Of a DNA stretch of 10,454 nucleotides, positions 1 to 6,149 are shown piece by piece. The DNA comes from Perlabentimonas sp034006965 (GTDB taxonomy: Bacteria; Bacteroidota; Bacteroidia; Bacteroidales; Tenuifilaceae): assembly GCA_034006965.1 (NCBI GenBank), contig JAVERU010000106.1, positions 1 through 10,454 of the forward strand, read 5' to 3'. Positions within the stretch are counted from its first letter, which is position 1. Each line of letters starts with the position of its first letter. Below the pieces are notes generated by a model. That model was not told where the DNA came from. It ran no database searches and worked only from the letters and a program-made list of their open reading frames with translations. Position numbers and translations under genes: made by a program.

Positions 1-1005
1 GCGGTTGAAAAATCGGAGGAGAAATATTTCCCGCTTAAGAATATCTCCCAGAATCAGGCGAAATTTCATGTGTACAACAGCCTTCTATCCGAGTACGGAG
101 TGATGGGGTTTGACTATGGCTATTCGCTTGGAACGCCCAACGGGCTAACCATTTGGGAGGCTCAGTTTGGCGATTTCTTTAACGGTGCTCAAATAATTGT
201 CGATCAGTACATCAGCTCTGCTGAGGATAAGTGGGGTCTGACTTCGGGGCTAACCCTTTTGCTTCCACACGGATTTGAAGGCCAAGGGCCTGAGCATTCT
301 AGCGCTCGAATTGAGCGTTTCATGGTGCTGGCAGCCCGACAGAATATGCAGATTACCAATATCACCACGCCCGCCAACTTTTTCCACGCCTTAAGGCGTC
401 AGGTTAAGCGCGAGTTTAGAACACCTCTGGTGGTATTCACCCCAAAGAGCTTGCTTCGCCACCCCAAGTGCGTATCATCAATCGACGATCTGAGCCAAAG
501 CGGCTTTAGGGAGGTAATTGACGATGATAATGTGGATATCGACAAGGTGCTGCGGGTGGTTTTCTGTACAGGCAAAATTTATTACGATTTGCTGGAGCGT
601 AAGGAGCATTTCGAGGCACGCGATATTGCCCTTGTTCGTATTGAGCAGCTATACCCATTCCCGGCCAAGCAGGTGGGCGAGGTGCTGCAAAAGTATCACA
701 GTGCCATTCAGTGGCTGTGGGTGCAGGAGGAACCGCAGAATATGGGCGCTTGGAACTTTATTCGTGATAACTTTGTGAATATTCCCATCCAGCTAGTATC
801 GCGCCAGCCTAGTGGCAGCCCAGCTGTTGGTCTTAGCAAGCTGCATGCGCAGGAACAGCAGGAGATTATTGACAAGGTATTCCGTAAATGTACTTGCGAA
901 CTAAACAACAAGTACTGTGGATTGCAGTGCAAGGTGGGAGGTAAGCGTGTGGAGCGTAAGGCGGAGTTTAAGGAATTAGAATCCAGTAAAATGGAACGCA
1001 GATGA
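1..1005 (+). CDS. sucA: 2-oxoglutarate dehydrogenase E1 component, C-terminal part (5' truncated)
   Basis: This is the thiamine-diphosphate E1 subunit that decarboxylates 2-oxoglutarate and hands the succinyl group to the lipoyl arm of E2 in the TCA cycle. The frame is open from the first base, so the gene begins outside the window; the GTG at 70 is an internal valine, not a start. The visible ~334 residues match the transketolase-like C-terminal half of the E. coli-type E1: LTIWEAQFGDF, LLPHGFEGQGPEHSSAR (with the family's conserved histidine), PLVVFTPKSLLRHP, ARDIALVRIEQLYPFP, QEEPQNMGAW and SPAVG, in the usual order. After the point where the E. coli protein ends there are about 39 extra residues (codons 886-1002) with a CxC-x6-C-x3-C cysteine cluster. 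The last codons and the TGA stop fall inside an intergenic repeat arm. sucB follows 295 bp downstream. Identification is firm; the role of the tail is unknown. Confidence 0.96.
   Translation, partial: AVEKSEEKYFPLKNISQNQAKFHVYNSLLSEYGVMGFDYGYSLGTPNGLTIWEAQFGDFFNGAQIIVDQYISSAEDKWGLTSGLTLLLPHGFEGQGPEHSSARIERFMVLAARQNMQITNITTPANFFHALRRQVKREFRTPLVVFTPKSLLRHPKCVSSIDDLSQSGFREVIDDDNVDIDKVLRVVFCTGKIYYDLLERKEHFEARDIALVRIEQLYPFPAKQVGEVLQKYHSAIQWLWVQEEPQNMGAWNFIRDNFVNIPIQLVSRQPSGSPAVGLSKLHAQEQQEIIDKVFRKCTCELNNKYCGLQCKVGGKRVERKAEFKELESSKMERR
886..1002 (+). other. Cysteine-rich C-terminal extension of SucA
   Basis: The E. coli E1 protein ends about where this tail begins. Here the chain continues with two cysteines one residue apart, a third after six residues and a fourth after three (codons 889-930), then a basic and acidic stretch. 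Four closely spaced cysteines could bind a metal or form disulfides, but this is inference. From memory, some Bacteroidota E1 proteins have similar tails, so it may be a lineage feature. The last few residues look accidental, because they are encoded by repeat DNA. Confidence 0.6.
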
Positions 1006-1022
1006 CGCTGATTTAGCAGATT
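994..1022 (+). repeat. Left arm of inverted intergenic repeat, 9-nt periodic
   Basis: This 29-bp arm begins GAACGCAGATGACGC and is made of units of about nine bases of the form GCWGATKWM (998-1006, 1007-1015, 1016-1025). It matches the reverse complement of 1255-1283 at 26 of 29 positions. It resembles a type of intergenic repeat, rich in GAACGCNGATGAC-like words, that I recall from many bacterial genomes; that link is from memory and not verified. The sucA stop codon (1003-1005) lies within it. Confidence 0.75.
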
Positions 1023-1072
1023 TACGCAAATATTTTGGAACTGTTTAAGTTTCGAATATTGTTATAAAATTC

Positions 1073-1147
1073 AATTGCCACGGGCTGTACTTCGACAAGT
1101 GTTACAGTGAGCCTGCCCAACTGCTCAGCAACCAGCCCGCGGCAATT
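1073..1147. repeat. Long inverted repeat / stem-loop in the sucA-sucB spacer
   Basis: AATTGCCACGGGCTG at 1073-1087 pairs with CAGCCCGCGGCAATT at 1133-1147, 14 of 15 positions. The 45-base interior contains CTTCGACAAG and CAGTGAGCCTGCC, words that resemble palindromic intergenic repeats I recall from Bacteroidota. No T-run follows on the + strand, so it is not an obvious intrinsic terminator. It may be an mRNA-stabilising or processing element between sucA and sucB, or simply a mobile repeat. Confidence 0.6.
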
Positions 1148-1254
1148 AACAAAATGTTCTGTAATCATAAACTTAATCACTTTCTAAATGTATGAATAAA
1201 CTCCAAAAGAGTTGCAGCACTCGAATATAGGAAAGTTTTTTTCAAAATCTTTAG

Positions 1255-1283
1255 AATCTGTAAAATCAGCGTCATCAGCGTTC
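1255..1283 (-). repeat. Right arm of inverted intergenic repeat
   Basis: Read on the minus strand, this arm begins GAACGCTGATGACGCTGATT and continues in 9-nt units GCTGATGAC, GCTGATTTT, ACAGATTCT, AAAGATTTT (the last extends past the arm). It pairs with the arm at 994-1022 with three mismatches. It ends 17 bp before the sucB start codon, so it sits inside the sucB leader and could place the ribosome-binding region next to a long-range stem. Confidence 0.75.
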
Positions 1284-1300
1284 AAATAATATAAAACATT

Positions 1301-2542
1301 ATGAAAGTCGAAATTCGCATACCAAGCCCCGGGGAGTCAATTACAGAGGTGGAGATAGCCAGCTGGCTAGTTGACGATAACTCGTGGGTTGAAAAAGACC
1401 AAGAGATTGCCGAGGTGGAGTCGGAAAAGGCAACGCTGCCGCTGCTGGCCAGCCATAGCGGGGTGGTTAGCATAAAGGTGCAAAGCGGCGCCATAAAGGT
1501 GGGCGAGGTGGCCTGTACCATCGATACCGAAGCGCAAAAACCGGAAGGGGCTGAAACTACAACCGATAATGCGCCTCAACCTCAACCTGAATCTGAGCCT
1601 AAATCTGAAGTAAAAACTCAGCCTCAAGCTGCACACCAACCTCGGCCAGAATCCTCTCAGGTCAAGGTAACCCCACTTGCCCGTAGGCTAATGGATGAGC
1701 AGGGGGTAAGCGTTGATGATATCATTAAGGGGCTTAAGAAAATAACCACTCACGAGGTGAGCGCTGCTCTTGGAGCAGGAGGTTTTGCTGAACCAAAGCA
1801 AGAATCCGCTGACCGAGCCGAGGAGCGAACCACCATGAGCCAGCTGCGCAGGAAGCTAAGCCAGCGACTGGTAGCGGTGAAGAACGAAACGGCCATGCTC
1901 ACCACTTTCAATGAGGTGGATATGAGCCGGATCATGGAGATGAGAAAAGCGTATCAGAAAGATTTTCAGGAGAAGCACGGGGTTAAGTTAGGTTTTATGT
2001 CGTTCTTCACCAAGGCGGTGGTTGAGGCGTTGAAGCAGCATCCTCTGGTAAACTCGCAGATTGATGGCGATGAGATTATAACCCCCAACTACTACGATAT
2101 TGGAATTGCCGTGCAAACCCCCAAGGGTTTGATGGTTCCTGTGCTTCGCAATGCCGAGAGCCTCACCATGGCACAAATTGAGAAAGGTATTCTCGATCTG
2201 GCCGAGAAGGGGCGCAAAGGGCGTATTGGGCTTGAGGAGTTAACTGGTGGAACCTTTACCATTACCAATGGTGGAATTTTTGGCTCCATGCTATCTACCC
2301 CAATTCTTAATCCTCCGCAATCGGGTATTTTAGGGATGCACAATATCATTGAGCGCCCAGTTGCCGTGAACGGCAAGGTAGAGATACGGCCCATGATGTA
2401 CATTGCCCTAAGCTACGACCATAGAATAATAGATGGTAAGGATTCGGTAGGATTCCTAGTAAAGGTGAAGGAGATGCTTGAGAATCCTGAACGGTTGCTA
2501 GCTGCAGGAGTGAGCCCCGATAGGTTACTGCTTGATATATAG
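1301..2542 (+). CDS. sucB: 2-oxoglutarate dehydrogenase E2, dihydrolipoyllysine succinyltransferase
   Basis: This is the core subunit that moves the succinyl group from its lipoyl arm to CoA in the cytoplasmic 2-oxoglutarate dehydrogenase complex. Residues 1-77 form a lipoyl domain with the lipoylated lysine in ESEKAT (K43). Residues 78-121 are a linker rich in Pro, Gln and Glu. Residues ~122-156 are the E1/E3-binding domain (TPLARRLMDEQGV), which lacks the usual GTGxxGR turn. The catalytic acyltransferase domain spans ~175-413, with TFTITNGGIFGS, NPPQSGILGMH and the active-site HxxxDG (H374, D378). The 413-residue length is normal for a single-lipoyl SucB, and the ATG at 1301 leads directly into the lipoyl domain. 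There is no strong Shine-Dalgarno sequence, as is usual in this phylum. It is probably co-transcribed with sucA through the repeat-bearing spacer, but a separate promoter cannot be excluded. The gene for E3 does not follow. Confidence 0.97.
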   Translation: MKVEIRIPSPGESITEVEIASWLVDDNSWVEKDQEIAEVESEKATLPLLASHSGVVSIKVQSGAIKVGEVACTIDTEAQKPEGAETTTDNAPQPQPESEPKSEVKTQPQAAHQPRPESSQVKVTPLARRLMDEQGVSVDDIIKGLKKITTHEVSAALGAGGFAEPKQESADRAEERTTMSQLRRKLSQRLVAVKNETAMLTTFNEVDMSRIMEMRKAYQKDFQEKHGVKLGFMSFFTKAVVEALKQHPLVNSQIDGDEIITPNYYDIGIAVQTPKGLMVPVLRNAESLTMAQIEKGILDLAEKGRKGRIGLEELTGGTFTITNGGIFGSMLSTPILNPPQSGILGMHNIIERPVAVNGKVEIRPMMYIALSYDHRIIDGKDSVGFLVKVKEMLENPERLLAAGVSPDRLLLDI

Positions 2543-2552
2543 CTCGATAAGA

Positions 2553-3278
2553 TTATCTAGCCCCAGAGCATTCGGTAACAATCATACGGCAAGCGTTCAC
2601 GTTGCCTCGGCTACACGCCTGATGAAAATCAGGACATGCCTGGGCTTTATTGCCTGCACGAAGATGTGCCATTCCCCGGTTGTAGTAGGCCATGGCGTTG
2701 TCGGGGTTTAGGTCTATTACCTTATTGTAGTCGCTAATCGATTCGGCAAAGTTTTGCATTTGGTAGTTGGCAAATGCCCGGTAGTTAAGCGATGATGCGT
2801 GCCTAGGGTTGATTTTGAGGGCATCGGTAAAATCGGCAATGGCATCGCCATAGTTTTCGTCTTGCATATGAGCCACGCCACGGTTTATGTATATCTGAAT
2901 ATCAACTGATTCGCCGCTAAGGCCAAGGGCATTGTTAAAATCTTCGATGGCACGGCGGTATTGTCCTCTCATGTTGTTGAGGATCCCCCTGCGCATATGG
3001 AACTCGGGGTTCGAAGGGAATTCCTTTAGGGCATTATCGATATATTTTTGGGCATCCCTTAGGTTTTCCGATAAAAGATGTGCTCTAATAATCCCTGAGA
3101 GAGCCGCTTCGTCTTTAGAGTTTTGCTTTAGGGCTTGCTCAAAGAGTTTGATGGCTTCGGGTAGTTCTCGAGCCTCAAGCTTTTGCATTCCGTTGGAAGT
3201 AGCGCTTGATGTTTGAGCAAATGCAGAGCTGCTGGAAAGTATGACTAAAGAGAGAACTATGCAGATTATTTGTTTCAT
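2553..3278 (-). CDS. Secreted/periplasmic tetratricopeptide repeat protein
   Basis: The 241-residue product begins with a typical Sec signal peptide: MK, a hydrophobic stretch to about residue 17, and a likely cleavage after AFA (residue ~21). It has no lipobox. About six TPR units cover residues ~30-228, including YINRGVAHMQDENYGDAIAD and YYNRGMAHLRAGNKAQA, with NP or NS at repeat ends. TPR solenoids mediate protein-protein contacts; no enzymatic domain is present. The last 27 residues hold four cysteines (215, 222, 230, 237) in an ACxxFHxAC-x7-C pattern, so the final helical pair may be disulfide-braced, as in Sel1/Hcp-like repeats. It lies 20 bp downstream of recR on the same strand and is probably transcribed with it, though nothing suggests a shared function. 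Its stop is 10 bp from the sucB stop (convergent). The specific function is unknown. Confidence 0.88.
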   Translation of the reverse strand: MKQIICIVLSLVILSSSSAFAQTSSATSNGMQKLEARELPEAIKLFEQALKQNSKDEAALSGIIRAHLLSENLRDAQKYIDNALKEFPSNPEFHMRRGILNNMRGQYRRAIEDFNNALGLSGESVDIQIYINRGVAHMQDENYGDAIADFTDALKINPRHASSLNYRAFANYQMQNFAESISDYNKVIDLNPDNAMAYYNRGMAHLRAGNKAQACPDFHQACSRGNVNACRMIVTECSGAR

Positions 3279-3298
3279 CCTTGTGGTATAAAGGTGTC

Positions 3299-3925
3299 TT
3301 AATTTGCAATGGTTGATTCAAATTTGGTTCGGTTCACAATGGCACGGCCTAGGGTTATCTCATCGGCATACTCCAAATCATCTCCAAAAGCAACACCTCT
3401 AGCAATTACCGAAACGACCACAGGGAACTGATTAATTTTTTTAAAGATATAAAAATTTGTTGTATCTCCTTCAAGGGTTGGGCTAAGCGCCATGATGATT
3501 TCTTTTACGTTGCCCGCCTTAATTTTGTTTATCAGCCCCTCCATTTTTATGTCGGCGGGGCCAATACCCTCCATGGGGTTTATAACAGCCCCCAGCACGT
3601 AGTAAAGCCCATTGTACTGGTTGGTCGACTCTATGGACATCACATCCTTTATATTCTCAACAACGCAAACCGTAGTGCTATCGCGGTGGGGATTGGAGCA
3701 GATGCTGCATACCTCGGTATCGGATATGCTATTGCACACGCTGCAATGCTTTATCTCGTTTTTAAGGGTTGTAAAGGCTTGCGAAAATCTCTCCACATCG
3801 CCATTGGGCTGACGAAGAAGATGTAATACCAACCTTAAAGCCGTTTTTCGTCCTATGCCGGGTAGCTTGGCAAACTCATCAACCGCATTCTCAAGTAGTT
3901 TCGATGGGAAGCTGTGAATATTCAT
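3299..3925 (-). CDS. recR: Recombination protein RecR
   Basis: RecR acts with RecO (and RecF) to load RecA onto SSB-coated gapped DNA during recombinational repair. The 208-residue protein has the full family layout: a helix-hairpin-helix around LPGIGRKTALRL (residues 21-32), a four-cysteine zinc finger (C61xxC64 and C73xxC76), a Toprim domain opening with CVVE (87-90), and the terminal ARGVAFGDDLEYADEITLGR Walker-B-like segment. Length is normal (~200). The ATG at 3925 gives the standard N-terminus, in which FPSKLLENAVDEFAKLPGIG leads straight into the HhH. A TAGATTTG -7-like box lies 24 bp upstream on the minus strand. It is divergent from the symporter gene and followed closely by the TPR gene. 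Confidence 0.98.
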   Translation of the reverse strand: MNIHSFPSKLLENAVDEFAKLPGIGRKTALRLVLHLLRQPNGDVERFSQAFTTLKNEIKHCSVCNSISDTEVCSICSNPHRDSTTVCVVENIKDVMSIESTNQYNGLYYVLGAVINPMEGIGPADIKMEGLINKIKAGNVKEIIMALSPTLEGDTTNFYIFKKINQFPVVVSVIARGVAFGDDLEYADEITLGRAIVNRTKFESTIAN

Positions 3926-3948
3926 AATTGTTTCAGTTCTAGCTATTG

Positions 3949-3956
3949 CAAATCTA
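3949..3956 (-). promoter_or_regulatory. Candidate Bacteroidota -7 box for recR
   Basis: On the minus strand this reads TAGATTTG, a full match to the TAnnTTTG -7 consensus of the primary sigma factor in Bacteroidota. It lies 23 bp before the recR start codon, leaving a short leader. No convincing TTTG -33 box was found 17-23 bases further upstream, so this rests on the -7 match alone. Confidence 0.35.
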
Positions 3957-4044
3957 CAAATAATCGACCAATGCTACGCCTCAGAAAAAATTTTTTATTC
4001 GCCCATTTTTCCCTAGACTTGCAGAATTATTAACATTTTCTGCT

Positions 4045-5508
4045 ATGAATCCAGCTTGGGTGATTCTTATCATCGCCTTGTACTTTTTGGTACTAATTGT
4101 AATTGGGCGGCTAACTAGCCGTAACGCCAACAACGAGTCGTTTTTCTTGGGCAATCGCCAATCGCCCTGGTACGTGGTGGCATTTGGCATGCTTGGGGCA
4201 TCGCTCTCGGGTGTTACGTTTATTTCGGTGCCGGGTTACGTTGGCGAAACCCAGTTCTCATACCTGCAGCTTGTAATGGGCTACCTGCTCGGATATTTTG
4301 TGGTGGCCAACGTGCTGCTGCCCCTGTACTACAGGATGAACCTCACGTCTATATACACCTATCTCGATTCTCGCTTTGGTTTTTATAGCTACAAAACGGG
4401 GGCTGTGTTTTTCTTGATATCAAGATTGATAGGCGCTTCGTTTAGGCTCTTTTTGGTGGCAACCGTTCTGCAGATTACCGTTTTCGATAGTTGGAATGTA
4501 CCCTTTCTGGTTACAGTATTGGTTACCATTCTGCTGATATGGCTTTACACCAATAGGGGAGGGATAAAAACCATAATTTGGACCGATACCCTGCAAACCG
4601 CTGCTATGCTCACCGCCGTGGTGCTCACCATATACTTTGTTGCTAAGCAAATGGATTTGTCGTTTGGCCAAATGGTGCAAACCATAAGGGATAGCGAGCA
4701 TAGTCGCACCTGGTTTTTCGACGATTGGAACGATAAGCGGCACTTCCTAAAGCAGTTCTTTAGCGGAGCGTTCATTACCATTGTGATGACAGGCCTCGAT
4801 CAGGATATGATGCAGAAGAACCTCAGCTGCAAGAATTTGAAAGATGCCCAAAAGAATATGTACTGGTATGGCTTCGCCTTCCTTCCGGTTAACCTTATCT
4901 TCCTGTCGCTTGGCGTTTTGCTTTTCATCTTTGCCCAGCAGCAGGGTATTGCTATTCCTGAGCAAACCGATGAGCTATTCCCCATAATCGCAACGCAGGG
5001 TTACCTCCCGGTGGTGGTAAGTATCCTGTTTATCCTTGGAATTGTTGCGGCTGCATACTCCAGTGCCGACTCGGCACTCACCTCGCTAACCACCTCGTTT
5101 ACGGTTGATATTCTAAATCCAAAGGGAAAAACTGAGGAGGAGGTAAAAAACATTCGACGACGCGTGCACATTGCCATATCGATAGTGATGGCAGCGGTTA
5201 TCATGGTATTTAAGGCGGTGAATAACGAGAGCGTGATTAGCGCAATATTCACAGTTGCTGGATATACCTACGGACCGCTGCTAGGCCTTTATGCATTTGG
5301 AATGTTCACCCGATTTAAGGTTCGTGACAAATGGGTGCCGCTGGTGGCCATAATCTCTCCAATTATTTGCTTTTTCCTATCAAAATATTCTGCTACCTTA
5401 TTCAATGGATATGAATTTGGATTTGAGCTGCTAATGGTTAATGGAGCCATAACCTTTCTGGGGCTATTGCTGCTGAGTAGGAGAGGGGAGAGGGTAGCAA
5501 AGGTATAG
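4045..5508 (+). CDS. Sodium:solute symporter (SSS/SLC5 family)
   Basis: This 487-residue integral inner-membrane protein has about 13 hydrophobic segments and belongs to the LeuT-fold SSS family, which imports a solute using the sodium gradient. Diagnostic stretches are the first helix after the N-terminus (LIIALYFLVLIVIGRL), NNESFFLGNRQSPWYVVAFG leading into SLSGVTFISVPGYVG (first core helix, residues ~46-67), GLDQDMMQKNLSCKN after the middle helices, and AAAYSSADSALTSLTTSFTVD, which carries the Ser/Thr residues typical of the Na2 site. It ends shortly after the last helix with a basic tail (SRRGERVAKV), so no kinase or other domain is fused. The ATG at 4045 sits ahead of the first helix. 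The substrate cannot be told from sequence; sugar, carboxylate, amino acid and nucleoside carriers all share this fold. It is divergent from recR, and a weak TAGACTTG promoter-like box lies at 4014-4021. Confidence 0.94.
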   Translation: MNPAWVILIIALYFLVLIVIGRLTSRNANNESFFLGNRQSPWYVVAFGMLGASLSGVTFISVPGYVGETQFSYLQLVMGYLLGYFVVANVLLPLYYRMNLTSIYTYLDSRFGFYSYKTGAVFFLISRLIGASFRLFLVATVLQITVFDSWNVPFLVTVLVTILLIWLYTNRGGIKTIIWTDTLQTAAMLTAVVLTIYFVAKQMDLSFGQMVQTIRDSEHSRTWFFDDWNDKRHFLKQFFSGAFITIVMTGLDQDMMQKNLSCKNLKDAQKNMYWYGFAFLPVNLIFLSLGVLLFIFAQQQGIAIPEQTDELFPIIATQGYLPVVVSILFILGIVAAAYSSADSALTSLTTSFTVDILNPKGKTEEEVKNIRRRVHIAISIVMAAVIMVFKAVNNESVISAIFTVAGYTYGPLLGLYAFGMFTRFKVRDKWVPLVAIISPIICFFLSKYSATLFNGYEFGFELLMVNGAITFLGLLLLSRRGERVAKV

Positions 5509-5552
5509 CAAAGCCAAAAAGAAAAACAACCCGTCATTTTACTTTTAAATGA

Positions 5553-5680
5553 ATACTCAATGTTATACCTATTTTGACATAGCCTATTGAACTTACGATA
5601 AATCTGTTGTTTTCTCAAAATGTTACATAATGACCTATTATGCAGCTAATTGTGATTATTTTAGGCAACACATTGAGTAT
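5553..5680. repeat. Inverted repeat pair, 11-bp arms
   Basis: ATACTCAATGT at 5553-5563 is the exact reverse complement of ACATTGAGTAT at 5670-5680, with 106 bases between. The arms are AT-rich and far apart, so a functional stem is doubtful. They could be the ends of a degraded element or a chance match in AT-rich DNA. Confidence 0.4.
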
Positions 5681-5728
5681 CCATATATTTTTTATAAATG
5701 ATTGTCCGTTATGATACTAAAGCCTTCG

Positions 5729-5853
5729 CGTCGTTGCGAACTACGAAGTGCTCGACGAAGTCAAACCCTCGTGCTTTGAGGGTTGAAGCAATCTATAAAA
5801 TTCTGTTAATTAAAAGATAGCCTCATCCGCCGGCTGGCGGATTCGCAATGACG
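5729..5853. repeat. Compact intergenic repeat element with inverted termini (CGTCATTGCGA type)
   Basis: The ends CGTCGTTGCGAA (5729-5740) and TTCGCAATGACG (5842-5853) are inverted copies matching at 11 of 12 positions. Inside are a perfect 7-bp stem AACCCTC/GAGGGTT (5764-5784, 7-base loop) and a perfect 7-bp stem ATCCGCC/GGCGGAT (5825-5842, 4-base loop). On the minus strand it reads CGTCATTGCGAATCCGCC at one end, then ATAGATTGCTTC and ACTTCGTCGAGC further in. These words resemble a widespread class of short intergenic repeats I recall from Bacteroidota and other phyla (TCGCAATGACG ends with an AGATTGCTTCGTCG core). No coding capacity. Confidence 0.75.
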
Positions 5854-6096
5854 TGTCATTTTAATCAACTCATTCGTCATAGGCATTATAGCGGATAAAC
5901 ATATTTTAATAATCTTATCAGAAGAAGAATGGTGCCTGCAGATAAAATATATCAAGCCGGTTCAGTATGCAGTGAAATGATGACCTCTACATTTTGTGAC
6001 ACAACTCCAATGTTAAATTTTCAGCTTCAAACGATTGCAATGACTAGAATCATCTAAATTTTTATGTACATCTGAACACAATGGGAGTATAATGTA

Positions 6097-6104
6097 TATA
6101 TTTG
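6097..6104 (+). promoter_or_regulatory. Candidate Bacteroidota -7 box for the acyl-CoA ligase gene
   Basis: TATATTTG matches the TAnnTTTG -7 consensus fully and lies 45 bp upstream of the ATG at 6150, giving a plausible leader of about 40 bases. A TTTG-like -33 element is not present at the expected spacing, so confidence is limited. Confidence 0.4.
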
Positions 6105-6149
6105 CCGCTTTGTTTTAATTCAATTAGCAGTAGTTTATAGGTTGTAAAA

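Larger units (their letters stand above)
5509..6149. other. Gene-free AT-rich intergenic region with repeats
   Basis: No ORF here has coding character; short minus-strand frames at either end are shadows of the symporter and ligase genes. The region contains an 11-bp inverted repeat (5553-5563 / 5670-5680), a compact hairpin-rich element (5729-5853), an 11-bp palindrome TTGTGACACAA (5994-6004) and a -7-like box for the downstream ligase. No intrinsic terminator with a T-run is visible directly after the symporter stop. The region could also contain a small RNA, but nothing specific supports one. Confidence 0.7.

Noticed and set aside
70..72. GTG as a possible start of the first gene
   Set aside because: The frame is open to base 1 and the upstream residues (NISQNQAKFHVYNSLLSEYG) match the SucA family, so the GTG is an internal valine.
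1575..1640. Repeated CCTCAACCT-like units inside sucB
   Set aside because: They encode the Pro/Gln/Glu-rich flexible linker normal in E2 proteins; not a separate repeat element.
2543..2552. Possible terminator between the convergent sucB and TPR genes
   Set aside because: The 10-bp spacer and its flanks show only weak AT-rich dyads (GATAA/TTATC with a 2-base loop), which cannot form a real hairpin.
3985..3996. Perfect palindrome A6T6 in the recR-symporter spacer
   Set aside because: A homopolymer palindrome in AT-rich promoter DNA is expected; it lacks GC content for a stem and has no stop-proximal position, so it was not called as a terminator or operator.
5289..5618. Minus-strand 109-aa frame overlapping the symporter 3' end
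   Set aside because: Two thirds of it is antisense to the well-supported symporter gene, the product resembles no family, and it has no plausible upstream signals.
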